Source of the DNA: Allolobophora icterica
Lineage: Eukaryota > Annelida > Clitellata > Crassiclitellata > Lumbricidae
Direction of reading: 5' to 3'
Assembly (NCBI GenBank): GCA_963556255.1
Contig: OY744605.1
Span: 66,679,702 to 66,743,701, forward strand
DNA: 64,000 nt
In this document: piece by piece, positions 23,001 to 33,115 of the stretch
Layout of the letters: each line of letters begins with the position of its first letter
Position numbering within the stretch: position 1 is the first letter of the stretch
Notes under the pieces: generated by a model
Told to the model about the DNA's origin: nothing
The model's database searches: none
The model's input: only the letters and a program-made list of their open reading frames with translations
Position numbers and translations under genes: made by a program

Positions 23001-24510
23001 CAAAGACCCTAGCAAATCCACACGCGTCTTATGCGGGGCACCAGATTCAGATGGCACTGGCCATTCAAAGTTTCACAACAATGGCTCTAAATAGGCATTT
23101 AAGGTACAAGCATGCTGATATTATAACATCCTGCACTTAAACAATGTACTGAATCACTAATGGAAAGTCTGCTGGAATACAAAATTTATACTCAGCAAAC
23201 TATGAGCAACTCTGTTTAAAAGAACCATGACAAAGGTATCTAGATGACACTGCTCGTGGACACCCTCATGTAGGCTTTGGTAATGAGACTTCAACAACTA
23301 CCTCGTAACTTAGATCAAAATTCCTAATGAAACGTTGCATACTTCAGGCCATGGGATGCAGTGGAAAGAGAATGAATGGTCACATAGATCCAAACCCCAT
23401 GCCATGTGCCCAAGCCTCTCTGGCAACCCCACCTACAAATAAGCCTAACTACTAGTGAAAGACTGTTCAGTACTGAGGGATGTACATTCCGAAAATTTAG
23501 AATGTTTAGTCATTCTAGAAGCAAACTTATATAACTTTCAGTAATCGACAAGTCATTCAAATTTAGATCGTAAGCTTTGAAAAGCTCAATCACTGAAGAA
23601 GAGTATATTGTATTAAAATATTTGTAAAATACTTACATTCAGTTTGCACTCATATTTAAAAATAATATTTCTAGCATGTCCTACTTTTGTTTTTACCTAA
23701 GAAATACCTAATAGGAAAATTGAAATAGCTGCCATAGATAGAGTAAGTAGTGACAAGTGTAAAAAAATTCAATTTAAATAACATCTAATGCTTTAACATG
23801 CCGTATATAGTTGCAATCCCTATTCCTTATGTGGATTTGATTTGGTGGGTGGATACACGTGCGTCCAATGCGTCACGCTGCGGGCGCCCTTGGGCCTAGG
23901 GATAAGCATGGTGAAAAAATACGTTTCCAGTCAAGAACGGAAAGATACCACAGACTAGATTCCATGGACTCTGCACAGCGAAAATATTGTGGAAAGGCAG
24001 GTCAAAACCGCAGCTCAGCAGTGAAAGATACCTGCTACCAAGTGCCGTGTGTCACTCACGGCATGGCAAGAGAAGGGGAATCACAAAACCTAGTCCAGTG
24101 ATGATATCTGAGGGGTAAGCATATGTTGAAGGTACTACGATGACCAGAATGTAATGTCTTATCAGCTTTTTAAATTAATTCTCCGCTCAGCAGGGCGCCA
24201 AAGCAGTGATCGAACGAATTCAAGACAGAATTTACAAAAAACGTTCAGTACCTATTGCATTGGGCACGTGACTATCAGGATCAGATGTCTGATTCGGCAA
24301 ATTATCATCGCCTATTTGCATTCGACTATTCGCCTTTTTGTGGTATTTTTTCCGTGTCCGTTTCTTGCGGTCAGTTGGTTGAGTTTCGACTGATTCAACT
24401 GCAGCAGCATCAAGCATGTTTTCGTCTGGACACGATGATTCACTACAGATCATGGCCTCAGCAAACGAAGCCGTAACGTCATCAATCGTGGACTGAATTA
24501 AGTCAGACAT
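14008..24510 (-). CDS. DIS3L2: DIS3L2-like 3'-5' exoribonuclease, nine-exon model
   Basis: DIS3L2 is a cytoplasmic, exosome-independent 3'-5' exoribonuclease that degrades uridylated RNAs. Coding exons (minus strand, 5' to 3'): 24252-24510, 22170-22219, 21478-21638, about 20582-21054, 18805-18870, 18100-18153, 17568-17669, 14831-17083, 14008-14064. Phases match at every junction except exon 4 to exon 5, where the donor is uncertain or an exon is missing. The strongest evidence is exons 5-9: the first cold-shock region (FEEYWNAEDVQHGLKRAQLI, then MHDRNRALNGDIV), the RNB motif IDPATARDLDDAL with its metal-binding Asp residues, and an S1-type end. The modelled protein is about 1150 residues, longer than the usual 850-950, because of a low-complexity N-terminal region. 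DIS3 and DIS3L1 are less likely, because there is no PIN domain and the RNB wording follows DIS3L2. Confidence 0.93.
14384..14735. repeat. 26-bp-period minisatellite in the last DIS3L2 intron
   Basis: About 13 imperfect copies of a unit containing TTTTGGATAATGATAT and TGGACAATGA. It lies wholly in the intron between the donor at 14830 and the acceptor at 14065. The three overlapping open frames it creates are products of the period, not genes. Confidence 0.9.
14831..17083 (-). CDS. DIS3L2: DIS3L2 exon 8, 2253-bp catalytic exon
   Basis: Acceptor TTCACAG|ACACTG, donor TGGAAC|GTAAGTAG; 751 codons without a stop, phase 0 at both ends. From the N-terminus: a Ser/Asn/Gln-rich linker (residues 1-125 of the exon), the second cold-shock region (KVVYIVEKVHSRASVGRI, about 134-250), and the RNB nuclease domain (about 265-600). 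The RNB domain has IDPATARDLDDAL at about 279-291, GVHIADVSFFV, and [21 protein letters not shown]. Most of the S1 domain (FDVLILSLGIVKRAYCEK) follows. The catalytic Asp residues are intact, so activity is expected. Confidence 0.96.
17568..17669 (-). CDS. DIS3L2: DIS3L2 exon 7
   Basis: Acceptor TGTTTAG|GATGG, donor TGGAAG|GTTGGT; 34 codons, phase 0. It encodes DGKSDVCITGMHDRNRALNG followed by DIVCVMVNP and a terminal QWK. The RNRALNGD core is a hallmark of the DIS3 family. Confidence 0.93.
18100..18153 (-). CDS. DIS3L2: DIS3L2 exon 6 (18 codons)
   Basis: Acceptor CTTTCAG|GGTCC, donor CATACA|GTGAGTG; phase 0 at both ends. GPIRINQRNYEECFVLHT fits the G-LRIN-K-F-EAF segment between exons 5 and 7 in DIS3L2. 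Confidence 0.9.
18240..18600. repeat. Degenerate CTCAAGGCCAAG minisatellite in a DIS3L2 intron
   Basis: Repeated CCTCAAGGCCAAGGC-like units without a strict period. The wording resembles the CTCAAGACCAAGACC arrays at the ends of the hAT family D elements (25526 and 28949), so it may descend from one. Confidence 0.5.
18805..18870 (-). CDS. DIS3L2: DIS3L2 exon 5 (start of first cold-shock region)
   Basis: Acceptor TTTTTTTAG|CCATTTG, donor CTGATACAG|GTATGT; 22 codons in phase 0. The sequence PFEEYWNAEDVQHGLKRAQL matches the conserved F-Y-EDV-GLKR-LIQ signature of DIS3L2. Confidence 0.9.
20582..21054 (-). CDS. DIS3L2: DIS3L2 exon 4, Gln/Pro/Val-rich with internal duplication
   Basis: Acceptor TTTTATAG|GTTAAATG at 21055-21056. 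The exon encodes two in-frame copies of a 52-residue unit (each including VPIVIDGSLPG and PNKNQKPVSLKQNH), then an acidic tail (EESTDEEEQS). The 3' boundary is unsure: candidate donors leave the exon at 20582 or 20672 in phase 1, whereas exon 5 starts in phase 0. Either an intermediate exon was missed or another donor is used. Confidence 0.6.
21478..21638 (-). CDS. DIS3L2: DIS3L2 exon 3 (basic N-terminal region)
   Basis: Acceptor TGCTAG|GCTTGC, donor TTGAG|GTACTA. It encodes 53 codons plus two bases, including a lysine/arginine-rich stretch (KKKLSKSARKRKNSKAKAEL). Its trailing AG joins the leading G of exon 4 to make an Arg codon. Confidence 0.65.
22170..22219 (-). CDS. DIS3L2: DIS3L2 exon 2 (predicted 50-bp exon)
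   Basis: A T-rich tract precedes the acceptor ACAG|ATGGG; the donor is CTG|GTGAAC. With the G left over from exon 1 it reads DGIDGLASASETLNITL and ends in phase 0, as needed for exon 3. It is supported only by splice signals and phase. Confidence 0.5.
22220..24251 (-). other. Intron 1 of DIS3L2, no feature recognised
   Basis: Mostly AT-rich unique-looking sequence. Open frames at 22853-23140 and 23859-24101 on the plus strand have no recognised domain and are treated as chance. Confidence 0.4.
24252..24510 (-). CDS. DIS3L2: DIS3L2 exon 1 (start codon)
   Basis: Eighty-six codons plus one base. The ATG at 24510 has A at -3 and an in-frame TAA 12 nt upstream, which fixes the start. The protein is acidic (MSDLIQSTIDD...) followed by a basic patch (DRKKRTRKKYHKK), as in DIS3L2 N-termini. 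The donor is AATAG|GTACTG, phase 1. This part is poorly conserved, so membership in the gene is inferred from position and phase. Confidence 0.65.
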
Positions 24511-25249
24511 TTTACGACTTTATTCCCAGAAACGACTTCTGAAACTACAACGGAAATTCGGCGAGGAGTCTTGTCCAGAGGACGGTGTCTTTAGAACACG
24601 ATATTAACACACCTCCAACTAAAATACGGCAGTAAAAATTGATCCTAATAAGTAGTTGCTTTGACGTATTTATCACAGCTCGGGTGAAATTCGATTGCGT
24701 TGCATAACAAGTTATTACAAATGACGAAACGGTTAGTTTCAACGTCGTATGCAACCTTAATCGAAACGAGCCGTTGACAGTACTGTTACACAAGCATAGA
24801 TAATATATTATCATCCAAAGATCCATAATACGCGAGGACAAACAATTAACAAGACTGGAAACTCTTATTTTAAAGTCCGTGTAACTAGTTACAGCGCGGC
24901 CCTCTGCAGACAGGAAAATATCGAATGTTATTTATAAAACAAAAAATTCAGTTAATCATGCTTATGAAAGAAATGCAGAAATAGTTACATTTTCAAAGTA
25001 AAACATTGCCTGTGGCGATTTAAAACATCATATTTAATATCAGACATAAAACTTGAAGATGGGCGACCTCTGTGGGTAAGGATGCAACCGGATACACAAT
25101 TATTATAAACGTCATCCTCCTCCATTGTAGATTCATTACTAGAAGGCAAAGAATCTATAATATATAAATATTATTTAGGCTATCGACACGGCATACACAG
25201 AGCTGAGCATGCACAAGCTGAAATACTGTAAACTTACGCTTAACCTGAC
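24511..25249. other. Upstream region of DIS3L2
   Basis: The first few hundred bases should contain the DIS3L2 promoter, but no TATA box or other decisive element was recognised. The rest is unassigned. Confidence 0.35.
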
Positions 25250-25366
25250 GTCACGCGAGGCTCTCTGCCAGAGGAGTTACAGAACATTCTGCAGAAAGAG
25301 AAGACTGGATAGGACATGTGGTTCGTATGGAAAAGGATGGAGAGCCGACCAAGTGATGAACTGGGG
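25250..25366 (+). pseudogene. LINE ORF2 C-terminal fragment, upstream half
   Basis: Translates with one frame change to EELQNILQKEKTGWIGHVVR followed by DQVMNW, the C-terminal wording of endonuclease/reverse transcriptase LINE proteins. It continues at 26463 after a SINE plus hAT insertion. Confidence 0.65.
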
Positions 25367-25517
25367 AACGCGGTAGTGTAGTGGTATGTTCGGTGCCTTG
25401 TAACCGAATCTGCCCCAAGCCGCTGCGTAGCGACCCATACACCATCGATGTTCTGTCGTATGGTCATGTGCACTTCTGAACTCTGTAAGGAGGGCAATAT
25501 CAATATACAGCTGTGTT
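25367..25517 (+). repeat. tRNA-derived SINE inserted in a LINE
   Basis: Begins GCGGTAGTGTAGTGGTATG (box A-like) and ends in ATTGTATT-like repeats after the hAT insertion. GAACTGG flanks the whole block at about 25361 and 26463, as expected of a retroposition target duplication. Box B is poorly preserved. Confidence 0.5.
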
Positions 25518-25525
25518 GTATTGTA

Positions 25526-26452
25526 CAGTCTTGTTGTCAGGACCTTTAACCTCTAGACCAAGACCAAGACTAAGACCTTGAACCTCAAGACCAAGACCAA
25601 GACCTTGAACCTCAAGACCAAGACCAAGACCAAGACCTTGAACCTCAAGACCAAGACCTTGAACCTCAAGGCCAAGACCAAGACCAAGACTTTGAAACTC
25701 AAGACCAAAACCGAGAACAATACCCAAAAATCACAACCATGTCCAGATTTCTATTCCTTACTAAAAAAATTGTCAAGTCAGACTACTCGCTATTTTAATT
25801 AAAACACGAATCTTTTATTTTATTCAAAGAAAACAACTCCAAATGCAGACTGCAGAGAATTCCGAATTCGTATTTACAAAAGTCATTCGTACGAAATCTT
25901 ATTCCATAGGCCTATGCCTGTTGCATTTTAAAAAACCAATTCACTCAGAATTTTCTGACCAAGACGTGACTCTTGGGGCCTCATAAAAATTCTGCCATGT
26001 GAAAATACGTTCTACAGTGCTGAATTCACTGGCACACAGAGCAGCTTTTCAAGTACCGGATGTAAATGTACAAATTGTGAGTCTGTTTTGAAATCATTCC
26101 ATGGTAAATAACCGGAAGTCAAAATAAATGTAAAAAGCAACAGTAAAGCCTCACTCGCACCGTGTAAATACTAAAGCAATACAATACCAGTCTTAGGCCC
26201 TAGTAATTATTGGATAAATTATTAAAATCCTTGAGTTTTGTTAAATGACTGTTCATGTTGACAGCCGGTCTTGGTCTTGGTCTTGGAAAACCAAGACCAA
26301 GACGTTGAACCTCAAGACCAAGACCAAGACCAAGATCTTGAACCTCAAGACCAAGACCAAGACCTTGAACCTCAAGACCAAGACCAAGACTTTTAAAAAC
26401 GAACTCGAGTGCACTCGAGACCAAGACCTTGGTGTCGAGGACAACAAGACTG
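25526..26452 (-). mobile_element. hAT element, family D copy 1, degenerate
   Basis: A 927-bp element bounded by CAGTCTTGTTGTC and its perfect inverse. GTATTGTA is duplicated exactly at 25518-25525 and 26453-26460. Both sub-terminal regions (25550-25712 and 26268-26430) are arrays of ACCAAGACC/TTGAACCTCAAG units. The minus strand at about 25985-26055 carries a decayed hAT C-terminal motif (a V-P...VERIFS...MRP-like stretch), clearer in copy 2. Confidence 0.9.
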
Positions 26453-26462
26453 GTATTGTATT

Positions 26463-26690
26463 GAACTGGACCTCTGAGGGAAGAAGGAAAGGAAGACCAC
26501 GGAAGAACTGGCCGGAGACCATCAAGTACGACTTGAGGTACTTGGAGATGTGGCAGAGTAGGCCTGCGTTAGGGCATAGGCCTATACACGAGGCTGAGGA
26601 TGTAGGGCCTACGAGGTAGCGATAGACAGAGATGAATGGAGAAGATGCGTTGCAAGATGTGCAGACCTGCATGGGATCGAAGGACTAAGT
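26463..26690 (+). pseudogene. LINE ORF2 C-terminal fragment, downstream half
   Basis: Encodes NWTSEGRRKGRPRKNWPETI and ends near a CVARCADLHGIE-like stretch after frame changes, a typical endonuclease/RT C-terminus. It joins 25250-25366 when the intervening SINE and hAT are removed. Confidence 0.7.
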
Positions 26691-26944
26691 AAGCATTAAG
26701 TACCGGTAAGCTAATAGAAAACCCACTCTCAATATAATATGATACCCAAGCATCGCCATATCACTCCCATCTCAAATCACTCCACTTGCTGAAAATCTCT
26801 GAGCGTAACCACTTCAAAGTCCCATCGCTAACCTGCAACTTCCTACAATACCCCAGCCCATTGAGCCCAAGTACATTCAGGAACTTTTCACCATCCAGCC
26901 ATTAGGAGGAGCATAGGCCATTATATACATGGCCCGGCAGCCAT

Positions 26945-27291
26945 GTATTTAATCTAGTGTTTAATCTAGTCCCCCTCTTCTGGGGGGGGGGGGGACCAAG
27001 AAGAGCGACCTTTTTGGGAATTTCATCGTAAAAAACCTTGATGACTTTTTTGGAATTCTTCCCCAAAAAAATTTGTTCACCTTTTTTTAGGAATTCGTCT
27101 TCGAAAAATGTGATATATATTGTACTATCATTTTATTCTTATATTGCATGCCTCTTGGGTGGGCGAAACATAAATCCTGGGGGGAATTTTCCCCAAAAGG
27201 TGTCTAGATTGAAATATTGCTGGCCTCTGAGGGGGGAAACATAAATCCTGGGTGGAAATTTCCCCCCAAAAGGTGTCTACATTAAACACTG
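26945..27291. mobile_element. Non-autonomous hAT element, family F copy 2
   Basis: A 347-bp element with right end GTCTACATTAAACACTG and left end containing GTGTTTAATCTAGTCCCC. GCAGCCAT is duplicated exactly at 26937-26944 and 27292-27299. It contains two tandem AACATAAATCCTGGG blocks inverted relative to copy 1 (6716-7268). Confidence 0.85.
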
Positions 27292-27474
27292 GCAGCCATG
27301 TATAATCACTCGCGGACAGGTACCTGGTCGCGGACCACAGTGAGTATAGGCCAAGTATTGACTTAAAGGCTATATAGAGTGTTTCAGTATACCGCTACAT
27401 AGACTTTAAATTCTGACGCTGCCTTAAAGTCAGCGACCTTGCATTATTGGCTCAGAGTCGACAGATACATGAAT

Positions 27475-27840
27475 TTATATAGCGCACGCACAACCTCTCA
27501 CAGCCCTGAATTAGCCTAAGGCGCTCGTTGTTGTTTGTTGATTGTAGTCGTAAACTCGAACATAAAAAACGAAGAAGTCATAGCGTAGAAGCTAAGCGCA
27601 GGGCACCAGCTTATTCGCGAGCCATGCGTCAAGTACATTGGCATGTCGTACATGTCTACACTTCTGTTCTATCGTTTGAAGAAGAGCACGCGGTGTCAGG
27701 AGACGTGAGAGGAAGACGACAGATGAGCTGTTACGGTGGGGGCTGTGTTTAGGCTGAGAGCCATGGAAAGGCAGCGGACGGGTTGGGTGGATCAGGTTAA
27801 GGATCTTGAAGAGATGGGACTATATTTTGATTAGAAAGGA
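27475..27840. pseudogene. LINE remnants
   Basis: AATTTATATAGCGC at 27475 is the inverse of the GGCGCTATATAAATT tail seen at other LINE ends. At 27750-27832 the plus strand reads RQRTGWVDQVKDLEEMGLYF, a LINE endonuclease/RT C-terminal wording. The two parts may come from different insertions. Confidence 0.5.
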
Positions 27841-28495
27841 ATGAGTAACGGATGAAGGAAGGGCAGACGGATAGATCGCTGACGAACACGTCATACCAGT
27901 GGCTTACAAAGATATGCACGCCTCCATGTATGTATACAGCCTTTATAAGTAGCAGCTTCCCAAACTCGTCAGTCATAGCGAAAAAAGTGGGTGCGATGGA
28001 TAAGTGGATGTATGGGTTGGTGGATGGATAAATACATGCATGGATGGCTATAGATGCAAAGATCAGGGTAGGGAAGTGAGGAGAGGGAAGTATGGTGGAA
28101 GAGGGGAGGAAAGGTGGGAGGGAGGAAGGGACAGACGGATATATAGACGGACAGACAAGCAGGAAGACAAACAGACAGACAGACAGCTGTCTCTTTATAT
28201 GTCTCTGTCTCACCTAAAGACACGCAATCCCATGTATACCCAGATGACGGGCGATGACATAATTTCCCACCAGACCTTCTTTTGTTTCTTTCTCCACACT
28301 AGACCGTCGTTAAATACATGCACTCGCAAGTAAACGCCCCGAATGGTGTAGAGTGGCGGTGGTAGCCTACTGCATGGTGGTGTGGTTGCGATGGTGGTAG
28401 TAGTGGTAGCGATGTTGCGGTACTACGAACGGCACTTTACTGTCAGCGCTGACTGATGTAAAGCAGACATATCTCGCCCAAGGTCTCACGAGTCA
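27841..28495. other. Unassigned, purine-rich and simple repeats
   Basis: Contains short TGGATGGATG-like, AGGGAAG-like and ACAGACAG runs. No gene is supported; open frames here are simple-repeat products. Confidence 0.4.
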
Positions 28496-28499
28496 CGTT

Positions 28500-28860
28500 T
28501 CCTTTCTTCCGTCTTTCATTTCTTCCTCCTTCCTTCATTCTTTCATTCCTTCTTTCCTTTCATCCTTCATTCTTTCCTTCCATCTCTCCCTCCTTTTTTC
28601 TTTCTTCTATTTCCTCAATTTACTCCTTCCTTCCTTCCTTCCTTCCTTCCTTCCTTCCTTCCTTCCTTCCTTCCTTCCTTCCTTCCTTCCTTCCTTCCTT
28701 CCTTCCTTCCTTCCTTCCTTCCTTCCTTCCTTCCTTCATTCATTCATTCATTCATTCATTCATACCTTCTTTCCTTCCTACCGCCAGTTCTCCTTCCTTC
28801 CTCTTTTCCTACCTTTCTTCCTTCTCCTGGCCCTTTCCTTCTTACTTTCTTCGTTCGTTA
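28500..28860. repeat. Pyrimidine tract with (CTTC)n and (ATTC)n
   Basis: A pure CTTC tetranucleotide run at 28623-28736 passes into ATTC units to 28763, flanked by degenerate TTCC-rich sequence on both sides. Confidence 0.95.
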
Positions 28861-28948
28861 AAGGTAAATTAGTCGATAAACAGAAAGGAATGAGCTAATT
28901 ACAAATAAATTACTTAATTAATACGTCCCTGATTTCGTTACTTAATTC

Positions 28949-29773
28949 CAGTCTTGTCCTCGAGACCAAGGTTTTGGTCTTGAGTGCACTCGAGTTCGTT
29001 TTTAAAAGTCTTGGTCTTGGTCTTGAGACCAAAAGTCTTGGTCTTGAGGTTCAAAGTCTTGGTCTTGGTCTTGCAAGACCAAGACCAAGACTTTGGTCAA
29101 TATGAACAGTCATTTAACAAAAGCAAGAACTTTAAAAATTTATCCATTAATAAAATTATTAATACAATTGCTTTAATATTTACACGATGAGAACGAGGCT
29201 TTATTGTTGTTTTGGACAATTATTTTGACTTCCGGTTATTTACCATGGAATGATTTCAAAACAGGCTCACGATTTGCTGCTGTGCGTGCCAGCGATTTCA
29301 GCACCTGTAGAACGTATTTTTTCACATGGCTAAATTTTTATGAGGCCCCACAGGTCACGTCTTGGTCAGATAATTCTGAGCGAATTGGTTTTTATATAAG
29401 GCAATAGGCATTTGGAATAACATTTCGCATGAAGACTTTTGCAAATACTAATTCAGAATTCTCTGCAAGTCTGCATTTAGAGTTCTTTTGCTTGAATAAA
29501 ATAAAAGACTCATGTTTTCATTAAAACAGCGAGTAGTCCGACTTGACAATCTTTTTTAGTAAGGAATAGCAGTCTGGATACGATTGTGGTTTTTTGGGTC
29601 TTAATCTCGGACTTGGTCTTGAGTTTCAAAGCCTTGGTCTTGGTTTTGGTCTTGAGGTTCAAAGTCTTGGTCTTGGTGTTGGTCTTGAGTTTCAAAGCCT
29701 TGGTGTTGGTCTTGGTCTTGAGGTTCAAAGTCTTGGTCTTGGTCTTGAGGTTAAGGTCTTGACAACAAGACTG
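28949..29773 (+). mobile_element. hAT element, family D copy 2, degenerate
   Basis: An 825-bp element beginning CAGTCTTGTCCTCGAG and ending TTGACAACAAGACTG. CTTAATTC is duplicated exactly at 28941-28948 and 29774-29781. It is the inverted counterpart of 25526-26452. At 29266-29390 the plus strand reads LLLCVPAISAPVERIFSHG, a stop, then IFMRPHRSRLG, the hallmark C-terminal (dimerisation) region of hAT transposases. The sub-terminal arrays are TTGGTCTTGAGGTTCAAAG-type units. Confidence 0.92.
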
Positions 29774-30274
29774 CTTAATTCCATCGACTCTTCTTTCACC
29801 CAAAGCCACGCACAATAAAACACGGACAAGCAGAGAGACAGACATTCAAACGTAGTCACGCAGATACTCGGAAAGACATATAAACAGAGACACTGTTAGT
29901 CAATCGCACGAACGAACTCGGACACACACAAGCGTAAACACGCGTACAGAACAGACCACAAACAACCGGGAAAGCACGCACGCAGTCCTTATCCTTCAAT
30001 AACATAAACACAAACACATACAAACACAAACACAGCAGGTACACGTACACAGATACACAGACACAGCAGGTGCACAGCAGCACACGAAAGATCAAACCAT
30101 CCGCCCACTCCACCCCTAGCCACTCATCTCCCACCTTCCCACCCATACCGATGCAATCCCCCGCCCGCATCATCCTGTAATAAATTGGAATCAAAACCTC
30201 TTCTGCTTTCTCTATCACGAGGTATAAACATCGGTTATTGATTGCACATGTCCAGGTCGACAAGTTCACGGGAA

Positions 30275-31450
30275 GAGGAGGAGGAGGCAGAGGAGGATGG
30301 ATGAGGAAGAGGAGGAGGAAGAGAAGGAGAATGAGGAAGAGGAGAAGGAGGATGAGGAGGAAGCAGAAGAGGAAGGAAGAGGAAGAGGAGGAGGAAGAGG
30401 AGGAGAAAGAAGAAGAGGAGAAAGAGGAGGAGGAGGAGGAAGAGGAGGAGAAAGAGGAGGAGGAAGAGGAGAAGGCAGAGAAGGAGTGGAAGAGGAGGAA
30501 AAGAAGGAGAAGGAGGAAGAGGAGGAAGAGAAGGACGAAAAGGAGGAAGAGGAGGAGGAATAGGAGCAAAAGGAAGAAGAGGAGGAGGAGAAAGAGGAGG
30601 AGGAGGAAGAGAAAGGATCGGATAAGAGGTGAGGTGCATGAAGAGAATATTGTTAGGATGAAAGAATAAGTAGGAGAAGAAGGAGGAAGAGGAAGAAATG
30701 GAGAAGGAGGTGTAGATGAGAACAGGACGAGGATGAAAGAACGAGTAGCAGAAGAAGATGAAAAATAGGTGAAAGGGGAAGACAAGGATGAGTGTAAGGA
30801 AAAGAAGGAAAAGAAGAATGAGAACAATTGATAGTAGAGGATTAGTATTGTTCCATTGTGTAACAACATCTTCAGGCTGCCAAGGCCTTTGACGTCAATC
30901 TGAAGATATGGAGAAAAGGGAAGATCGAAAAGAGGAACAGAAAGGTATGGGGAGAGAGAGACAGACAGACAGAGAGAGAGAGAGAGGAAGAGGAGGAGGA
31001 AAAAGAAAAGGAGGAATAGTATGAGAAAGAAGAAGAGCAAGAAAGCGGAAAGAGGGAGAGGAGGCAGAGGTGGTGGAGGGCCGGGGAAGGTTGTGATGAT
31101 GCGTAGGAAGTGAAATGGATGAGGAAGAAAAGGAGAGTATAAGAGGAGAAAGAGAATCAGAGATTGCAGGAAGAGGAGGAGGAACTGAAAGAGGAAAAGG
31201 GGTAGAAGGAATAACCAGATGCTGAGGAGGAGTAGGAGGAGGAATAGGACAGGAAAAGGAAAAGGGTAGAAAGAGGAATTCCGAATTGGGTAGGAGGAGG
31301 AGGAAGAAGAAAAAGAGCAGAAGAAAGCTATGTGGGGATGCACAGTTAGGCTATAGGGAGAACAAGGCAGTAAGGAGAAGAAGTTGTAAAGGAGGAGGAG
31401 GAGGACGACTACGAGGAGGAGGAGGAGGAGGAGGAGGAGGAGGAGGAGGA
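30275..31450 (+). repeat. 1.2-kb purine-rich (GGA/GAA) tract
   Basis: The plus strand is overwhelmingly G and A in trinucleotide-like GAG/GGA/GAA units, with only short breaks. It ends in a pure GGA run at about 31420-31457. Long Glu/Arg/Gly or Phe/Leu/Ser open frames on either strand, including one of 495 codons on the minus strand, are composition artefacts. Confidence 0.9.
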
Positions 31451-31457
31451 GGAGGAG

Positions 31458-32165
31458 GGGAGAAGCAGGATGATGTTGGCATTGGCATTGGGTCAGCCTC
31501 TGTTAAGTTTGACTGCCATAGCAGAACGCAGGCAGCAGGTTCTCCCGCATAAAGCGGTCCATCGCATAACAGAGGCTGCTGGGCAAAACATGAATTGCAC
31601 TGACGACTCTCACATACGGCTCACACGTTTTACATGAATGAGAAATCTATAATCTTCGTCTGAGTGTTTAAGAACGGCAGATACCGAAGAGATAGGGTAG
31701 CGTTTGAAAAGAAGAAAGAACACCAGTCTCTTTTAGGATATTTTTGATGTTTTTTTTCTTTCAATATGAGGCAAAGCGTCCTTTTCATCTTTGCTTTTAC
31801 GGTAAGACATCATTTCCCTTATAGACAGGCTGTCGTTGTTGTCACAGAGGTCGTTGTTGTTGGTGGTCATGATAATGATGATGATTATGATGACGATGAT
31901 GATGGTGGGATGGTTGTGGTAGCGGCTGTACCAATAATATATTATTACGTTATGCGGACTGTTTTAAGCTTGTACTTATTTAGATAATGTAATCTAATGA
32001 CTTCCATTATTCCATAGCGTCGTTATCATTACCTCCATCACAACAATCGATAGTCTCTTAGAGGGAATTCGCAAACAAAACTCATAATACTCCATTGGAA
32101 AAGTCAGGTCGAACTCCAACATATCAGATAAACGAGAAGTTAGGCTACGGTTGGTAAACAAGTTG
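31458..32165. other. Unassigned
   Basis: A short GAT/GAC-rich stretch lies at 31868-31905. Nothing else is recognisable. Confidence 0.4.
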
Positions 32166-32169
32166 AAAG

Positions 32170-32400
32170 GACATCAAAGCATTGACAGAATAAACTGAAT
32201 GGGCAGCGAATTCCAAACCTTAGGATGAGCGGCCGAGATCCCGATGTAGCCCGAAAGCCCAACGTTGAGCACTTGAAGAATCACAACATCCATTTGATCG
32301 AATGCAATACCTATTTGTTTGAGGGCAACAAAGAGATAGATATATAGGTCGGACGGTTCCGTAGCAGTTCCGTTCATTTCCGTAGCTACGTGTGCGGCGC
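32170..32400 (-). pseudogene. LINE (L2/CR1-like) C-terminal remnant
   Basis: The minus strand reads AAHPKVWNSLPIQFIL, the A-P-WNSLP motif near the C-terminus of L2/CR1-type reverse transcriptase proteins, continuing from an upstream open stretch. Confidence 0.55.
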
Positions 32401-33040
32401 GTCTGTCAGGTAGACCCTACTTGAAAGGGGCAAATCGAAGTGTACTGATACACATAGGCTATTATACACATGTATACATACACACATATATACTGCACGC
32501 ATATACATAAATACATCATGATGCTAATGATGTTGAGGATGATGGCAATGATGACGACGACGATGATAATGACGACAATGTAATTATGATGATGACAATC
32601 GTCATCACGATGATGAGACGATGATGTTGATGATGGTGTGTAAGTTGATTTTATTTAGGCCAACAGTGGGCTAATGCTATGAAATATAGACAAGTGTAAT
32701 GTAACCTTTTCAAGCCTGTGTTGAACGTCAACCTTTGACCCTTGCGCAGTGGTATACGGGAGACGGTCGGCCACATCCAATGTTTATTGGGTCAGTTTAG
32801 AACTTATGGCCAACAGATAACTTCAATGCTAAGAGAAGAATAAGGAAAACAATACATTTAAGCCAAAACACAGTCAGGCATAGTTATGAAGTGTTAGCGA
32901 CTTAATTTTTTCAGCCTCGGCATGCAAGAACTATAGTAACCAGTCCTATTCTTTGCCATCTGATCTTCCGACCGTGTGTATTATTATGCTGATGAAACGC
33001 AAATGCACAATACATATCGGAGCATCTTCTACCCTTAAGA
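32401..33040. other. Unassigned, with GATGATGA-type repeats
   Basis: Degenerate ATGATGACGA repeats occupy 32517-32640. No gene signature. Confidence 0.4.
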
Positions 33041-33044
33041 GTAA

Positions 33045-33115
33045 TTGAACCCTGACCTCTCGGTGGACTACCTAGCATGCCACCAGTAGACTATCGCCTT
33101 TCTCACGCTAGTCAA
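33045..33115 (-). repeat. tRNA-like SINE head, minus strand
   Basis: The minus strand has GATAGTCTACTGGTGG (box A-like) and GGGTTCAATTA (box B-like) at tRNA spacing. The arms do not pair cleanly. Confidence 0.4.

Noticed and set aside
29856..31343. 495-codon minus-strand open frame rich in Phe, Leu and Ser
   Set aside because: It lies on the complement of the purine tract, where stop codons are rare; no domain or splice structure.
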